Source: JANXPZ01 sp033853925 (GTDB lineage Bacteria; Eisenbacteria; RBG-16-71-46). From it: a stretch of 64,000 bases of DNA. The notes beneath the pieces were generated by a model, which worked only from the letters and a program-made list of their open reading frames with translations, made no database searches and was not told the DNA's origin. The stretch is taken from contig JAWOLC010000076.1 in the NCBI GenBank assembly GCA_033853925.1, forward strand, positions 15,325 through 79,324, given 5' to 3'. Made by a program: the position numbers and the translations under genes. Below, piece by piece: positions 36,259-44,988 of the stretch (position 1 is the stretch's first letter; each line of letters opens with the position of its first letter).

Positions 36259-37061
36259 GCGCGACCGTGAGGCTGGCCGTGCTCGGTGAGCCGCTGGCCT
36301 TCACGCTCTCGCCCGTGCTCCACCAGGCCGGCCTCGAGGCCCTGGGCGTGAGGGGAGAGTCGCGGGCGCTGCGCACGGGCCAGGCGGATCTGGGCGAGCG
36401 CCTGCGCACGCTGGCCGCCGCAGGCTTCCGGGGAGTGAACGTGACCCAGCCGCTCAAGGCGGCTGTCCTCGATCTGCTGCCGCGTGTGGCCGAGGAGGCG
36501 CGCCGGGCTCGCTCGGTGAACACCGTGGGCTTCGAGCCGGATGGCTGGTGGGGCGCGAGCACGGATGGCCCCGGGTTCCTGGATCTGCTGGAGGATCTGG
36601 GGGAGACGCGGCGGCTGGAGCGGACGCACCTGCTGGGGGCCGGGGGGGCCGCCCGCAGCCTGGCCGTGTCGCTGGCGGCGGCCGGCGCGGAGATCACCGC
36701 GAGCGCGCGCGACGTGGGGCGAGCGACGTCGGCATGGCGGGAGGTGGCTCCCGCGCGCTTCGTGGCCTGGCGCTCGGCCGGCGAGCGCCAGGCGCTGCAG
36801 CGGGCGACCTTGCTGGTGAACTGCACGCCCCTCGCCGATGAGCCGGCGCCGCTGGCGGATCTCGGGCCCGACACGTTGATCGTGGACCTGGTGTACGGGC
36901 CACGGCTGACGGACTGGGTGGTCCGGGCCCGCGCCTGCGGCATCCCGGCCTGGGACGGGCTCGGGCTCCTCGTCTTCCAGGCGCGCCGCTCGCTGGCCCT
37001 GTGGACGGGACAGGACGTGCCCGTGGAGGCGCTGGCGCGGGCCGTGGGCTGGCCGCGATGA
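36255..37061 (+). CDS. aroE: Shikimate dehydrogenase
   Basis: The 268-residue protein has the AroE two-domain layout. The substrate site shows LSPVLHQAGL, NVTQPLK (catalytic Lys) and STDGPGF (Asp); the NADP site is GAGGAARSLAVSLAAAGA, and the last helix carries GLGLLVFQA with the conserved Gln. It reduces 3-dehydroshikimate to shikimate with NADPH for aromatic amino acids. The first Ser of the usual SxS shikimate-binding motif is replaced (TLSP). It is coupled to lgt and comF by ATGA junctions. No other aro gene is nearby. Confidence 0.9.
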   Translation: MSATVRLAVLGEPLAFTLSPVLHQAGLEALGVRGESRALRTGQADLGERLRTLAAAGFRGVNVTQPLKAAVLDLLPRVAEEARRARSVNTVGFEPDGWWGASTDGPGFLDLLEDLGETRRLERTHLLGAGGAARSLAVSLAAAGAEITASARDVGRATSAWREVAPARFVAWRSAGERQALQRATLLVNCTPLADEPAPLADLGPDTLIVDLVYGPRLTDWVVRARACGIPAWDGLGLLVFQARRSLALWTGQDVPVEALARAVGWPR

Positions 37062-37762
37062 GGCTGCGCTCCCTCGGGTGCGCCCTGGGCAGGGCCCTCG
37101 GGAACCTCGAGGCCTTCGCGCTGCCCCAGCGCTGCCCCGGATGCGGGGCTCCGGCAGAGCCGGCCACCCTGCTGTGTGCGGCGTGCTTCGCCGCGATTCC
37201 CCCGATCTCCTTTGCCGTGTGCGCGCGCTGTCTGGTCCGCGACCTCGAGCCCGTGGGCTGCCGACGCCATCCCGAGGCCGTGGTATGGCCGGCGTTGGTC
37301 TACGACGAGGCGGCGACCCTGCTCGTGCACGCGCTCAAGTACGCGGGGCGCCCGGGTCTGGCCGCGGCGCTCTCCCGGCGGCTGGCGGAGGCGCTTCCCC
37401 GGGTCCTGGAGGCCGACCTGGTCACGGCCGTGCCACTGCACCCGGCGCGCCGGCGGGAGCGGGGCTACAATCAGGCCTGGTTGCTGGCCTCCGGCCTGGC
37501 GAGCCACCTGGGCGTGCCCGCGCTCGAGGACGCGCTCGTGCGCGTGCGGGCCACCCCGGCTCAGGCGCGGCTCGACCCGCGCCAGCGGCGGCGCAACCTG
37601 GCCGGGGCGTTCCGCGTCCCCGAGCCGCGGCGCCTGCGGAACCGGCGCCTGCTCGTCGTGGACGACGTGCTCACGACCGGCGCCACCATGGAGGCCTGCC
37701 TCGAGGCGCTGGCCGAGGCAGGAGCGCGACCGGTCGGGGCCGTGTTAGCCTGGGCCCAGTAG
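37058..37762 (+). CDS. comF: ComF-family phosphoribosyltransferase-like protein
   Basis: The 234-residue protein has an N-terminal zinc-finger-like cluster (CPGCGAPAEPATLLCAAC, then VCARC). A type I phosphoribosyltransferase fold follows, with the PRPP loop LLVVDDVLTTGATM; upstream are the ComF-typical HALKYAGRPGLA and PLHPARRRERGYNQ. ComF homologues take part in DNA uptake and in primosome or recombination functions; the enzymatic substrate is unknown. The ATG overlaps the aroE stop. FimT-like pilins are present elsewhere in the window, but competence cannot be concluded from that. Confidence 0.9.
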   Translation: MRLRSLGCALGRALGNLEAFALPQRCPGCGAPAEPATLLCAACFAAIPPISFAVCARCLVRDLEPVGCRRHPEAVVWPALVYDEAATLLVHALKYAGRPGLAAALSRRLAEALPRVLEADLVTAVPLHPARRRERGYNQAWLLASGLASHLGVPALEDALVRVRATPAQARLDPRQRRRNLAGAFRVPEPRRLRNRRLLVVDDVLTTGATMEACLEALAEAGARPVGAVLAWAQ

Positions 37763-38416
37763 ATGTCTCACCTCCACATACCTGACGGCGTGCTGCCGGT
37801 CGCGGTCTGGGCCCCCGGGCTCCTGGCCGCGCTGCTCCTCCTCGGGCTGAGCGCGCGCTCCCTGCGCCGCGCCTCGCGCCAGAGCGTGGCGTATCAGGGC
37901 GCGCTCGGAGCCCTGGTCCTGGCGGCGATGGCCATCGAGGTGCCGCTCGGTCCCCTCGAGTACCACCTCACCCTCGTGGGTCCGGTGGGCGTGCTCCTCG
38001 GGCCCGCGGCCATCTTCCAGGTCGTCTTCGTGGCCAGCGCGATCCTGGCGCTGGTCGGGCACGGCGGGCTCACGGTCGTGGGACTCAATGCGCTGGTGCT
38101 GGGCGCGGGCGGGGCGCTGGCCCGCCCCCTCTACTCGCTCCTGGCCCGGCGGCTGCCGGCGGCGGGCTCGATGGCGGGCGCCACCGCGGTGGCCCAGGCG
38201 GTCTCGGGGGCCCTGTGGCTGGCGGTGGTGGCTCTCGGGCTGCGGCTGAGCGCCGCGAGCGCGGCGCGGCTCGGCTGGGTGGCGGGACTCGCCCTGCCCA
38301 TGTGGCTCGTGGGCATCCTCGTCGAATCGGCCGTGGCCTTCGGCATCGCTCGCTTCATCGCCCGAGTGCGGCCGGACCTGCTCCCGGCCGAGGCGGGCCA
38401 TGGAGCCGCGCCGTGA
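37763..38416 (+). CDS. cbiM: CbiM, substrate-binding membrane component of a Co/Ni ECF transporter
   Basis: The 217-residue protein begins MSHLHIPDG, the metal-binding N-terminus of CbiM/NikM in which the amino terminus and His residues coordinate Co2+ or Ni2+. About seven membrane helices follow. It works with CbiQ (coupling protein) and CbiO (ATPase), whose genes follow with 4-base overlaps. The small subunit CbiN, usually next to cbiM, is not present between them. The metal, cobalt or nickel, cannot be told from sequence. Confidence 0.92.
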   Translation: MSHLHIPDGVLPVAVWAPGLLAALLLLGLSARSLRRASRQSVAYQGALGALVLAAMAIEVPLGPLEYHLTLVGPVGVLLGPAAIFQVVFVASAILALVGHGGLTVVGLNALVLGAGGALARPLYSLLARRLPAAGSMAGATAVAQAVSGALWLAVVALGLRLSAASAARLGWVAGLALPMWLVGILVESAVAFGIARFIARVRPDLLPAEAGHGAAP

Positions 38417-39132
38417 TCAACGCCCTGGCTCGGATCGACCAGGCGGCGAGCGCCGGGCACACCGTCTGGCACAGGGCCAGCGCCCTGTCCAAGATGCTGC
38501 TCGCCGCCGCGCTGGTGCTGCTCGCCGTCTTCGCGCCATCGGTCCGGCTCCTCCTCTGTCTCTACGGCATGACCTGGGTTCTCGCCCTCACGAGCCGGCT
38601 CCCCTGGCAGTTGGCGCTGGTCGCCTCCGGCTACCCTCTCGCATTCTCGCTCCTCTTCCTGTTGGCGCGCTGGGACGGCACCATGGCGACACCCGCCCGC
38701 CTGATCGTGCGCCCCCTCACGGCGAGCCTCGCCGCCGTCTGGCTCGTGGGCACGACGCCCTATCCCGACCTCTTCGCGCCGCTCTCCCGCATCTTGCCGC
38801 GCAGCGTGGGGGACGGGCTCTTCCTGACCTACCGGGCGCTCTTCGAGCTGATGGAGCGCATGGGCGGCCTGTGGCGCGCGCTGCGCCTCCGCGGGGGCAC
38901 GAGCGGTCCCGCGCGCCGGCGGCTGGGGCTGGCCGGCGAGGGCTTCGCGGCCATGGTGCTGTACGGCTCCGAGCGCAGCCAGCGGCTCTACGCCACCATG
39001 CTCCTGCGCGGCCACAACGGGCGCATCTGCGGCTGCCGCCACTACGCGGACTGGACGCGCGCCGACCTGCTCGTGGCGGCTGCCGGGTTGGCGGTGGCCG
39101 CGGGCGCCGTGCTGCTCTGGAGGCTGCCATGA
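38413..39132 (+). CDS. cbiQ: CbiQ, transmembrane coupling (T) component of the ECF transporter
   Basis: The 239-residue membrane protein has five or six helices and the T-component coupling-helix pattern, seen as ERSQRLYATMLLRGHNG near the C-terminus (the A-R-G type motif). The GTG start overlaps the cbiM stop (GTGA). The much longer upstream frame is antisense or out-of-frame to cbiM and not coding. It transmits ATP hydrolysis by CbiO to CbiM. Confidence 0.9.
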   Translation: MINALARIDQAASAGHTVWHRASALSKMLLAAALVLLAVFAPSVRLLLCLYGMTWVLALTSRLPWQLALVASGYPLAFSLLFLLARWDGTMATPARLIVRPLTASLAAVWLVGTTPYPDLFAPLSRILPRSVGDGLFLTYRALFELMERMGGLWRALRLRGGTSGPARRRLGLAGEGFAAMVLYGSERSQRLYATMLLRGHNGRICGCRHYADWTRADLLVAAAGLAVAAGAVLLWRLP

Positions 39133-40070
39133 GCGAGCCGGTGGTCCGCGTCTCCTGCGTGCGCCACACCTACCCCGACCGCACGCAGGTCCATCTGTGT
39201 GGTCTCGAGTTCCTGGTTCGCCGCGGCGAGCGCGTGGTCGTGGTGGGACCCAACGGCTCGGGCAAGACGACGCTGCTCTTCCACATCCTGGGCCTGCTCG
39301 AGCCGCAGGAGGGCGAGGTGATGGTCTTCGGCGTGAACCCCGCCCGCCACTTCAACCACGTTCGCGAGCGCATCGGGGTGCTCATGCAGAACGTGGACGA
39401 GCAGATCATCGCTCCCACGGTGTGGGACGACGTGTCGTTCTCCCCGCGGAGCTCCGGCTACGACGACGCCGAAGTCGAGCGCCTGGTGAGCGCGGCGCTC
39501 GCGCGCACCGGCATCGCCCACCTCAGGCACAAGGTCTGCCACCATCTCTCGGGCGGCGAGAAGCGAAAGGTGGCCCTGGCCGGCGCCCTGGTGCTCGAGC
39601 CGGAACTGCTGGTGCTCGACGAGCCCTTCGAGGGCCTCGACCCCACGTCGCGCAGCGACCTGGTGGAGCTGCTGAATCGCCTGCACCGCGACCAGGGCGT
39701 CACCCTGGTCATGGCCACCCACGACATCAACGTCGTGCCGGCCATGGCCGACATGGTCTACGTGCTCGTCGGCGGGGGAGAGATCGTGGCGCAGGGGCCG
39801 CCGCGGGACATCTTCCGGGATCCGAGCCTCCTGCGGCGCAGCAACGTCGAGCCTCCCGTCCTGGCCGAGCTCTTCCAGCGCCTCGAGCATCAGGGGCTCT
39901 CCCTGGGCCGGCCGCTCACGCTGGAGGAGGCGGCGCGGGCGATCCTGGACTGCGCCGGATCCCGCGCCGCCCCGGCGGACGGCGGGCGGCCGGGTCTCGA
40001 GCCCTCCGGCGAGGCGTTGCCCGGCCCCGTGACCGAGTCGCGTCCGGGACGCGGGACGAGCGGCTCGTGA
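39129..40070 (+). CDS. cbiO: CbiO, ATPase of the Co/Ni ECF transporter
   Basis: The 313-residue ABC ATPase has Walker A GPNGSGKT (40-47), a Q-loop MQNVDEQI, the signature LSGGE (140-144), Walker B LLVLDEP (160-166) and the H-loop MATHD. ECF A-components typically have the Q-loop followed by Asp/Glu as here. The last ~60 residues extend past the ATPase domain and are Pro/Gly-rich without a known function. Overlaps of 4 bases link it to cbiQ and rarA. Confidence 0.94.
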   Translation: MSEPVVRVSCVRHTYPDRTQVHLCGLEFLVRRGERVVVVGPNGSGKTTLLFHILGLLEPQEGEVMVFGVNPARHFNHVRERIGVLMQNVDEQIIAPTVWDDVSFSPRSSGYDDAEVERLVSAALARTGIAHLRHKVCHHLSGGEKRKVALAGALVLEPELLVLDEPFEGLDPTSRSDLVELLNRLHRDQGVTLVMATHDINVVPAMADMVYVLVGGGEIVAQGPPRDIFRDPSLLRRSNVEPPVLAELFQRLEHQGLSLGRPLTLEEAARAILDCAGSRAAPADGGRPGLEPSGEALPGPVTESRPGRGTSGS

Positions 40071-41455
40071 GCGGCGACCTCTTCGGCGGCGCGCCGCCTC
40101 CGGGCTCGGGCGGCGAGCGCGGAGAGGGCGGCGGCAGCGCGGCTGGGCGCGGCGCCCCGCTCGCCGATCGCATGCGGCCGCGAAGCTTCGACGAGCTGCT
40201 CGGCCAGCCGCAGCTCTTCGAGCCCGGCTCGCCGCTGGCCTTGATGCGCGAGGGCCGGCACCTCTCCTCGATCATCCTCTGGGGACCGCCCGGCTCGGGG
40301 AAGACCACGATCGCCCGGCTCATCGCCGCCACGGCGGGCGTTCCCTTCGTGGGCTTCAGCGCCGTGCTCTCGGGCGTGAAGGAGGTCAAGGAGACCATGC
40401 AGCGCGCCGCCCTCGAGCGCCGCCGCTCGGGTCGGCCCACGATCCTCTTCGTGGACGAGATCCACCGCTTCAATCGCGCCCAGCAGGACGCGTTTCTCTC
40501 CCATGTCGAGAAGGGGGACATCGTCCTCATCGGGGCCACCACCGAGAATCCTTCCTTCGAGGTGAACGCGGCGCTGCTCTCGCGCGCGCGGGTCGTCGTC
40601 CTGAAGGAGCTGGCGCCCGCCGACCTCGTCACGCTGCTCGCGCGCGCCCTGGCCGATCGCGAGCGCGGCCTCCCGGCGAGCTTCGAGGTGGAGCCGGGAG
40701 CGATGGAGCTGATGGCGCAGAGCGCGGACGGGGACGCCCGCCGGGCGCTGAACACGCTGGAGCTGGCCGCGGCCTCGGTGCGCCCGGCGCGCCCGGGTGC
40801 CCCCGGCCGCATCACCGTCGAGGCGGTCCAGCAGGCGCTGGCGCGCCGGCACCTGCGCTACGATCGCGCCGGGGAAGAGCACTACAACCTGATCTCGGCG
40901 CTGCACAAGTCCCTGCGGGACTCGGATCCGCACGCGGGACTCTACTGGCTGGCGCGCATGCTGGCGGCGGGCGAGGATCCGCTCTACGTGGCGCGCCGGC
41001 TCGTCCGCTTCGCCAGCGAGGACGTCGGGAACGCCGCCCCCCAGGCGCTGCCCCTGGCGGTGGCGGCGTTCCAGGCCTATCACCAGCTCGGGACGCCCGA
41101 AGGCGAGCTGGCCATTGCCCAGTGCGCCGTCTACCTCGCCACGGCGCCGAAGAGCAACGCCGTCTACGTGGGCTTCCAGAAGGCGGAGGCGGAGGTGGAG
41201 GAGAGCGGCAGCCTGCCGCCGCCCCTGGTGATCCGCAACGCCCCGACCCGCCTGATGAAGGACCTCGGCTATGGGAAGGGCTACCGCTACGCCCACGACG
41301 AGGAAGGCGGGATCGCCGACCAGCAGCACCTCCCCGACGAGCTGGGGGGAAGGCGCTACTACGAGCCCACGGACTCGGGCTACGAGGCGGAGATCGCCAA
41401 GCGCATGAAGGCCTGGGAGAGGCTGCTCGAGGGAAAGCGCAAGGCGAAGGGGTGA
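40067..41455 (+). CDS. rarA: RarA/MgsA replication-associated recombination AAA+ ATPase
   Basis: The 462-residue protein has a Gly-rich N-terminus and then MRPRSFDELLGQ, Walker A GPPGSGKT (73-80), Walker B ILFVDEIH (126-133), and TTENPSFEVN sensor 1. The C-terminal tetramerisation domain carries LPDELGGRRYYEPTDSGYEAEI, typical of RarA. RarA acts at stalled replication forks and binds SSB. The GTG start overlaps the cbiO stop, which is an unusual functional neighbour. It ends the long gene run that begins with mreB. Confidence 0.94.
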   Translation: MSGDLFGGAPPPGSGGERGEGGGSAAGRGAPLADRMRPRSFDELLGQPQLFEPGSPLALMREGRHLSSIILWGPPGSGKTTIARLIAATAGVPFVGFSAVLSGVKEVKETMQRAALERRRSGRPTILFVDEIHRFNRAQQDAFLSHVEKGDIVLIGATTENPSFEVNAALLSRARVVVLKELAPADLVTLLARALADRERGLPASFEVEPGAMELMAQSADGDARRALNTLELAAASVRPARPGAPGRITVEAVQQALARRHLRYDRAGEEHYNLISALHKSLRDSDPHAGLYWLARMLAAGEDPLYVARRLVRFASEDVGNAAPQALPLAVAAFQAYHQLGTPEGELAIAQCAVYLATAPKSNAVYVGFQKAEAEVEESGSLPPPLVIRNAPTRLMKDLGYGKGYRYAHDEEGGIADQQHLPDELGGRRYYEPTDSGYEAEIAKRMKAWERLLEGKRKAKG

Positions 41456-41770
41456 AGGTCCTCAGCGGGGATCCGGGCGCGGCCCCGGGGCGCCGGCCCG
41501 CGGGCGGAGTGATCCTGGCTCGCCCCGTGCCCTGGCGCATCTATCCTCTGTGAAGTTCGCCATGGCGAGGCCGAGCCGCTTGACTCACCGGAGCACGAAA
41601 CCTAATCTAACCCGTTCTTGTCCAGCCCACTAGCGCGCCAGGGCCTCCGGACCTACTCTTGGACCGCTCGCCGGGAACGGGGAGCCCGAGCGCCCGCGGG
41701 CTCGTGCCGTCCCCAGCGGACGCCGACGCCTCGGGACATCGCGGCGCGTCTTTGGAGATCGACCATCCAC
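41456..41770. other. Intergenic region between rarA and mrp
   Basis: About 315 bases with no supported gene. GC-rich self-complementary sequence near 41474-41500 could form a stem after rarA. The mrp promoter candidate lies at 41580-41608, giving a leader of roughly 155 bases in which no riboswitch could be recognised. Confidence 0.55.
41580..41608 (+). promoter_or_regulatory. Sigma-70-like promoter for the mrp operon
   Basis: TTGACT (41580-41585), a 17-base spacer and TAATCT (41603-41608) lie in the only AT-richer patch of the rarA-mrp gap. The -10 is identical to that of the promoter at 15726-15755. Confidence 0.65.
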
Positions 41771-42829
41771 ATGCCGTCCATCCGCACGGAAGACGTCCTG
41801 AAGGCCCTGAGCACGGTTCACGACCCGGACCTGGGCCGCGACCTCGTCACCCTGGGGATGATCGAGGACCTGGCCGTGCGAGACGGACAGGTGTCGCTCA
41901 CGCTGGTGCTCACGACCGCCGCGTGCCCGCTGAAGGGCGCGCTCGAGGACGACGTGCGGCGGGCGGTGCTGGGCGTCCCCGGAGTGCGCGAGCTGAAGCT
42001 GAGCACGACCTCGCGGGTGCGCAAGCCGAAGGATCCCACCGCCGACCGGCGCGCCCTGCCCGGAGTGGCGCACATCATCGCCGTGGGCGCGGGCAAGGGA
42101 GGCGTGGGCAAGTCCACGGTGGCGGCGAACCTGGCGATCGCCCTGGCCTTCACCGGCGCCAAGGTGGGGCTCCTGGACGGGGACATCTACGGCCCGAACC
42201 TGCCGCGCATGCTGGGCGCTTCCCGCCAGCCCTCGCAGCGCGACAACAAGATCCTCCCGATCGATGCCTACGGCATGAAGTTCATCTCGATGGGCCTGCT
42301 GGTTCCGCAGGGCGAGGCCGTGGTCTGGCGGGGGCCCATGCTGCACGGGGCGGTCAAGAGCTTCCTGCACGACGTGGACTGGGGCGACCTGGACTACCTG
42401 CTCGTGGACCTGCCGCCCGGCACCGGCGACGTGCAGCTCTCGCTCGTCCAGCAGACCTTCGTCGAGGGCGCCATCGTCGTGACCACGCCTTCGGTGGTGG
42501 CCCTCGAGGACGCGGTGAAGGCCGTGGACGCCTTCATCAAGCTCCAGGTGCCGGTGCTCGGCATGATCGAGAACATGAGCTACTTCGTCTGCCCCAACTG
42601 CCAGACGCGCCACGCGATCTTCGACACCGGGCGCACGGAGGAGCGGGCCCTGGCCCTGGGCGTGCCCTACCTGGGCGCCGTTCCCCTGCACGCCGACGTG
42701 CGCCGGGGCGGCGACGAGGGGCGGCCGGTGGTGGCCGCGGACCCCGGCAGCGAGTACGCTCGGGTGCTGCGCGAGATCGCGGGCCGGCTGGCCCAGCGCG
42801 TCTCGATCCAGGCGTACCGCACGGGATAG
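41771..42829 (+). CDS. mrp: Mrp/ApbC-type Fe-S cluster carrier P-loop ATPase
   Basis: The 352-residue protein has an N-terminal MIP18/DUF59 domain (residues ~5-80, with VHDPDLGRDLVTLGM) and a ParA-like ATPase with the deviant Walker A GKGGVGKS (108-115). The Fe-S-binding pair is CPNC (Cys274, Cys277). It carries and transfers [4Fe-4S] clusters to apoproteins in the cytoplasm. The neighbour downstream is a cysteine desulfurase, which supplies sulfur for cluster assembly. The longer upstream frame has no homology or ribosome site; a TGGAGA is about 12 bases before the chosen ATG. Confidence 0.93.
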   Translation: MPSIRTEDVLKALSTVHDPDLGRDLVTLGMIEDLAVRDGQVSLTLVLTTAACPLKGALEDDVRRAVLGVPGVRELKLSTTSRVRKPKDPTADRRALPGVAHIIAVGAGKGGVGKSTVAANLAIALAFTGAKVGLLDGDIYGPNLPRMLGASRQPSQRDNKILPIDAYGMKFISMGLLVPQGEAVVWRGPMLHGAVKSFLHDVDWGDLDYLLVDLPPGTGDVQLSLVQQTFVEGAIVVTTPSVVALEDAVKAVDAFIKLQVPVLGMIENMSYFVCPNCQTRHAIFDTGRTEERALALGVPYLGAVPLHADVRRGGDEGRPVVAADPGSEYARVLREIAGRLAQRVSIQAYRTG

Positions 42830-42835
42830 AGAGCC

Positions 42836-44053
42836 ATGCGCGAGGTCTACGCCGATCACGCCTCGACCACCCGGGTGGCCCCCGAGGTGCTCGCGGCCAT
42901 GCAGCCCTTCTTCGGCTCGGCCTTCGGCAACGCCTCGTCGGTCCATCGCCGGGGCGAGGCCGCGCGCGAGGCGGTGGAGGAGGCGCGGGCGCGGGTGGCC
43001 GATCTGCTCGGGGCCCTGCCCGAGGAGATCGTCTTCACGGCCTCCGGCTCGGAGGCCAACAACCTGGCGCTGAAGGGGGCCCTGTTCGCCGCGGCGCAGG
43101 GCTCGGCCGCCGGCGTGCGGGGCGCGGCGCGGCGCCGGCTGGTGGTCTCGGGGATCGAGCACCCGTCCGTGCTCGAGACGGCTCGCCACCTGGAGTCGCG
43201 CGGGTTCCCGCTCACCGTCGTCCCGCCGGGGCCGGACGGCGTCGTGGATCCCGGCCGGCTCGGCGAGGCCCTGGGCGAGGACGTGGCCCTGGTGTCGGTG
43301 ATGTGGGTGAACAACGAGGTGGGCACGATCCAGCCGGTGCGCGAGATCGCGGCGGCGGCTCACGCGGCCGGCGCCCTGATGCACTGCGACGCGGTGCAGG
43401 CCGCGGGCAAGCTGCCGATCGCCGTCCGCGAGGCGGAGGCGGACCTCCTGAGCCTGGCCGCGCACAAGCTGGGCGGTCCCCCGGGCGCGGCGGCGCTCTT
43501 CGTGCGGCGCCGCGTGAGGCTCGTGCCGCTGCTGCACGGCGGGCACCAGGAGCGCTCGCGGCGCGCCGGGACCGAGAACCTGCCGGCCCTCGTGGGCCTG
43601 GGACTCGCCGCCGAGCGCGCCGGGCGGCGGCTCGCGAGCGGAGAGCCGCAGCGGCTCGCGGCGCTCGGCGAGCGGCTGCGGATCGGCTTGCTCGCGGCCT
43701 GCCCCGGCGCGCGGCTCAACGGCCACGTCGAGCGGCGGGTCGCGACCATCGTGAACCTGTGCTTCCCGGGGGTGGACGGGGAGGCGGTGCTCCACGAGCT
43801 GGACCGGCAAGGCATCTCGGTCTCGACCGGCTCGGCTTGCAGCGCCGCGGACCCGGGGCCCTCGCACGTGCTCTCGGCCATGGGCCTCTCCGCCGCGGAC
43901 GCGCACGCCAGCGTGCGCTTCTCGCTGGGCGAGGGGAACGACGAGGCCGACGTCGACTGGCTCCTGGAGGCCACGCCGACCGCCGTGTCCCGCCTGCGGG
44001 CGCTGCAGCCCGCGCCGGGGGACGAGCGGTCGGCGGTGCGCCGCAGCGCTTAG
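42836..44053 (+). CDS. Cysteine desulfurase (IscS/NifS class)
   Basis: The 405-residue PLP enzyme begins YADHASTT. It has SGSEANNLALK, IEHPSVLE, the PLP-binding Lys211 in SLAAHKLGGP, and the persulfide Cys335 in STGSACSAADP. It releases sulfur from cysteine for Fe-S clusters and thiolated cofactors. No iscU or nifU is adjacent, so the scaffold must be elsewhere. It starts 6 bases after mrp. Length and the short active-site loop fit group I (IscS/NifS) rather than SufS. Confidence 0.92.
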   Translation: MREVYADHASTTRVAPEVLAAMQPFFGSAFGNASSVHRRGEAAREAVEEARARVADLLGALPEEIVFTASGSEANNLALKGALFAAAQGSAAGVRGAARRRLVVSGIEHPSVLETARHLESRGFPLTVVPPGPDGVVDPGRLGEALGEDVALVSVMWVNNEVGTIQPVREIAAAAHAAGALMHCDAVQAAGKLPIAVREAEADLLSLAAHKLGGPPGAAALFVRRRVRLVPLLHGGHQERSRRAGTENLPALVGLGLAAERAGRRLASGEPQRLAALGERLRIGLLAACPGARLNGHVERRVATIVNLCFPGVDGEAVLHELDRQGISVSTGSACSAADPGPSHVLSAMGLSAADAHASVRFSLGEGNDEADVDWLLEATPTAVSRLRALQPAPGDERSAVRRSA

Positions 44054-44069
44054 GGGAGGGAGACGGACC

Positions 44070-44984
44070 ATGAATCGAGACGAGCAGTTCCGCCTGAAGG
44101 TGGGGCTGGCCGAGATGCTCAAGGGCGGGGTGATCATGGACGTCATGACCGCGGACCAGGCCCGCATCGCCGAGGAGGCGGGAGCCTGCGCGGTGATGGC
44201 CCTCGAGCGCATCCCCGCGCGCATTCGCCGCGAGGGCGGCGTCGCGCGCATGTCGGATCCCCAGCTCATCAAGGAGATCGAGAAGAGCGTCTCGATCCCG
44301 GTCATGGCGAAGGTGCGCATCGGACACATCGCCGAGGCGCAGATCCTCGAGGCCCTGGGCGTGGACTTCATCGACGAGAGCGAGGTCCTCACCCCGGCGG
44401 ACGAGGAGAACCACATCGACAAGCACGCGTTCAAGGTGCCGTTCGTGTGCGGCTGCCGCGACCTGGGCGAGGCGCTGCGCCGCGTCGGCGAGGGCGCGGC
44501 GATGATCCGGACCAAGGGCGAGGCGGGCACGGGGAACATCGTCGAGGCCGTGCGCCACATGCGGGCCGTGATGAAGGAGATCCGGCGGCTGCAGGGGCTG
44601 CGCGACGACGAGCTGATGGCCGCGGCCAAGCAGCTCGGGGCGCCCTACGAGATCGTCCAGCAGGTGAAGGAGCTGGGGAAGCTCCCGGTGCCGAACTTCG
44701 CCGCGGGCGGAGTGGCCACGCCGGCCGACGCCTCGCTCATGATGCAGCTCGGAGCGGAGTCGGTGTTCGTGGGCTCGGGGATCTTCGAGGTCGGGCTCGA
44801 CCTGAAGCCCGAGGAGCAGCGCCACGAGCAGCTCCGCATGGCGCGGGCCATCGTCCAGGCGGTGGCGAACTACGACAAGCCCGAGCTGCTGGCGCAGCTC
44901 TCGGAGGGACTGCCCAAGGCCATGAAGGGGATCTCGCTGGAGGCGATCCCGGCCGAGGAGCAGCTCGCCAAGCGGGGCTGGTAG
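44070..44984 (+). CDS. pdxS: Pyridoxal 5'-phosphate synthase lyase subunit PdxS
   Basis: The 304-residue (beta/alpha)8 barrel is highly conserved: GGVIMDVMTADQARIAEEAGA, ERIPARIRREGGVARMSDP, Lys81 in PVMAKVRIGH (forms the imine with ribose 5-phosphate) and Lys149 in IRTKGEAGTGN. PdxS makes PLP from ribose 5-phosphate, glyceraldehyde 3-phosphate and ammonia delivered by PdxT. A strong GGGAGGGAG ribosome site precedes the ATG. PLP would serve the cysteine desulfurase just upstream. Confidence 0.97.
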   Translation: MNRDEQFRLKVGLAEMLKGGVIMDVMTADQARIAEEAGACAVMALERIPARIRREGGVARMSDPQLIKEIEKSVSIPVMAKVRIGHIAEAQILEALGVDFIDESEVLTPADEENHIDKHAFKVPFVCGCRDLGEALRRVGEGAAMIRTKGEAGTGNIVEAVRHMRAVMKEIRRLQGLRDDELMAAAKQLGAPYEIVQQVKELGKLPVPNFAAGGVATPADASLMMQLGAESVFVGSGIFEVGLDLKPEEQRHEQLRMARAIVQAVANYDKPELLAQLSEGLPKAMKGISLEAIPAEEQLAKRGW

Positions 44985-44988
44985 GCGG

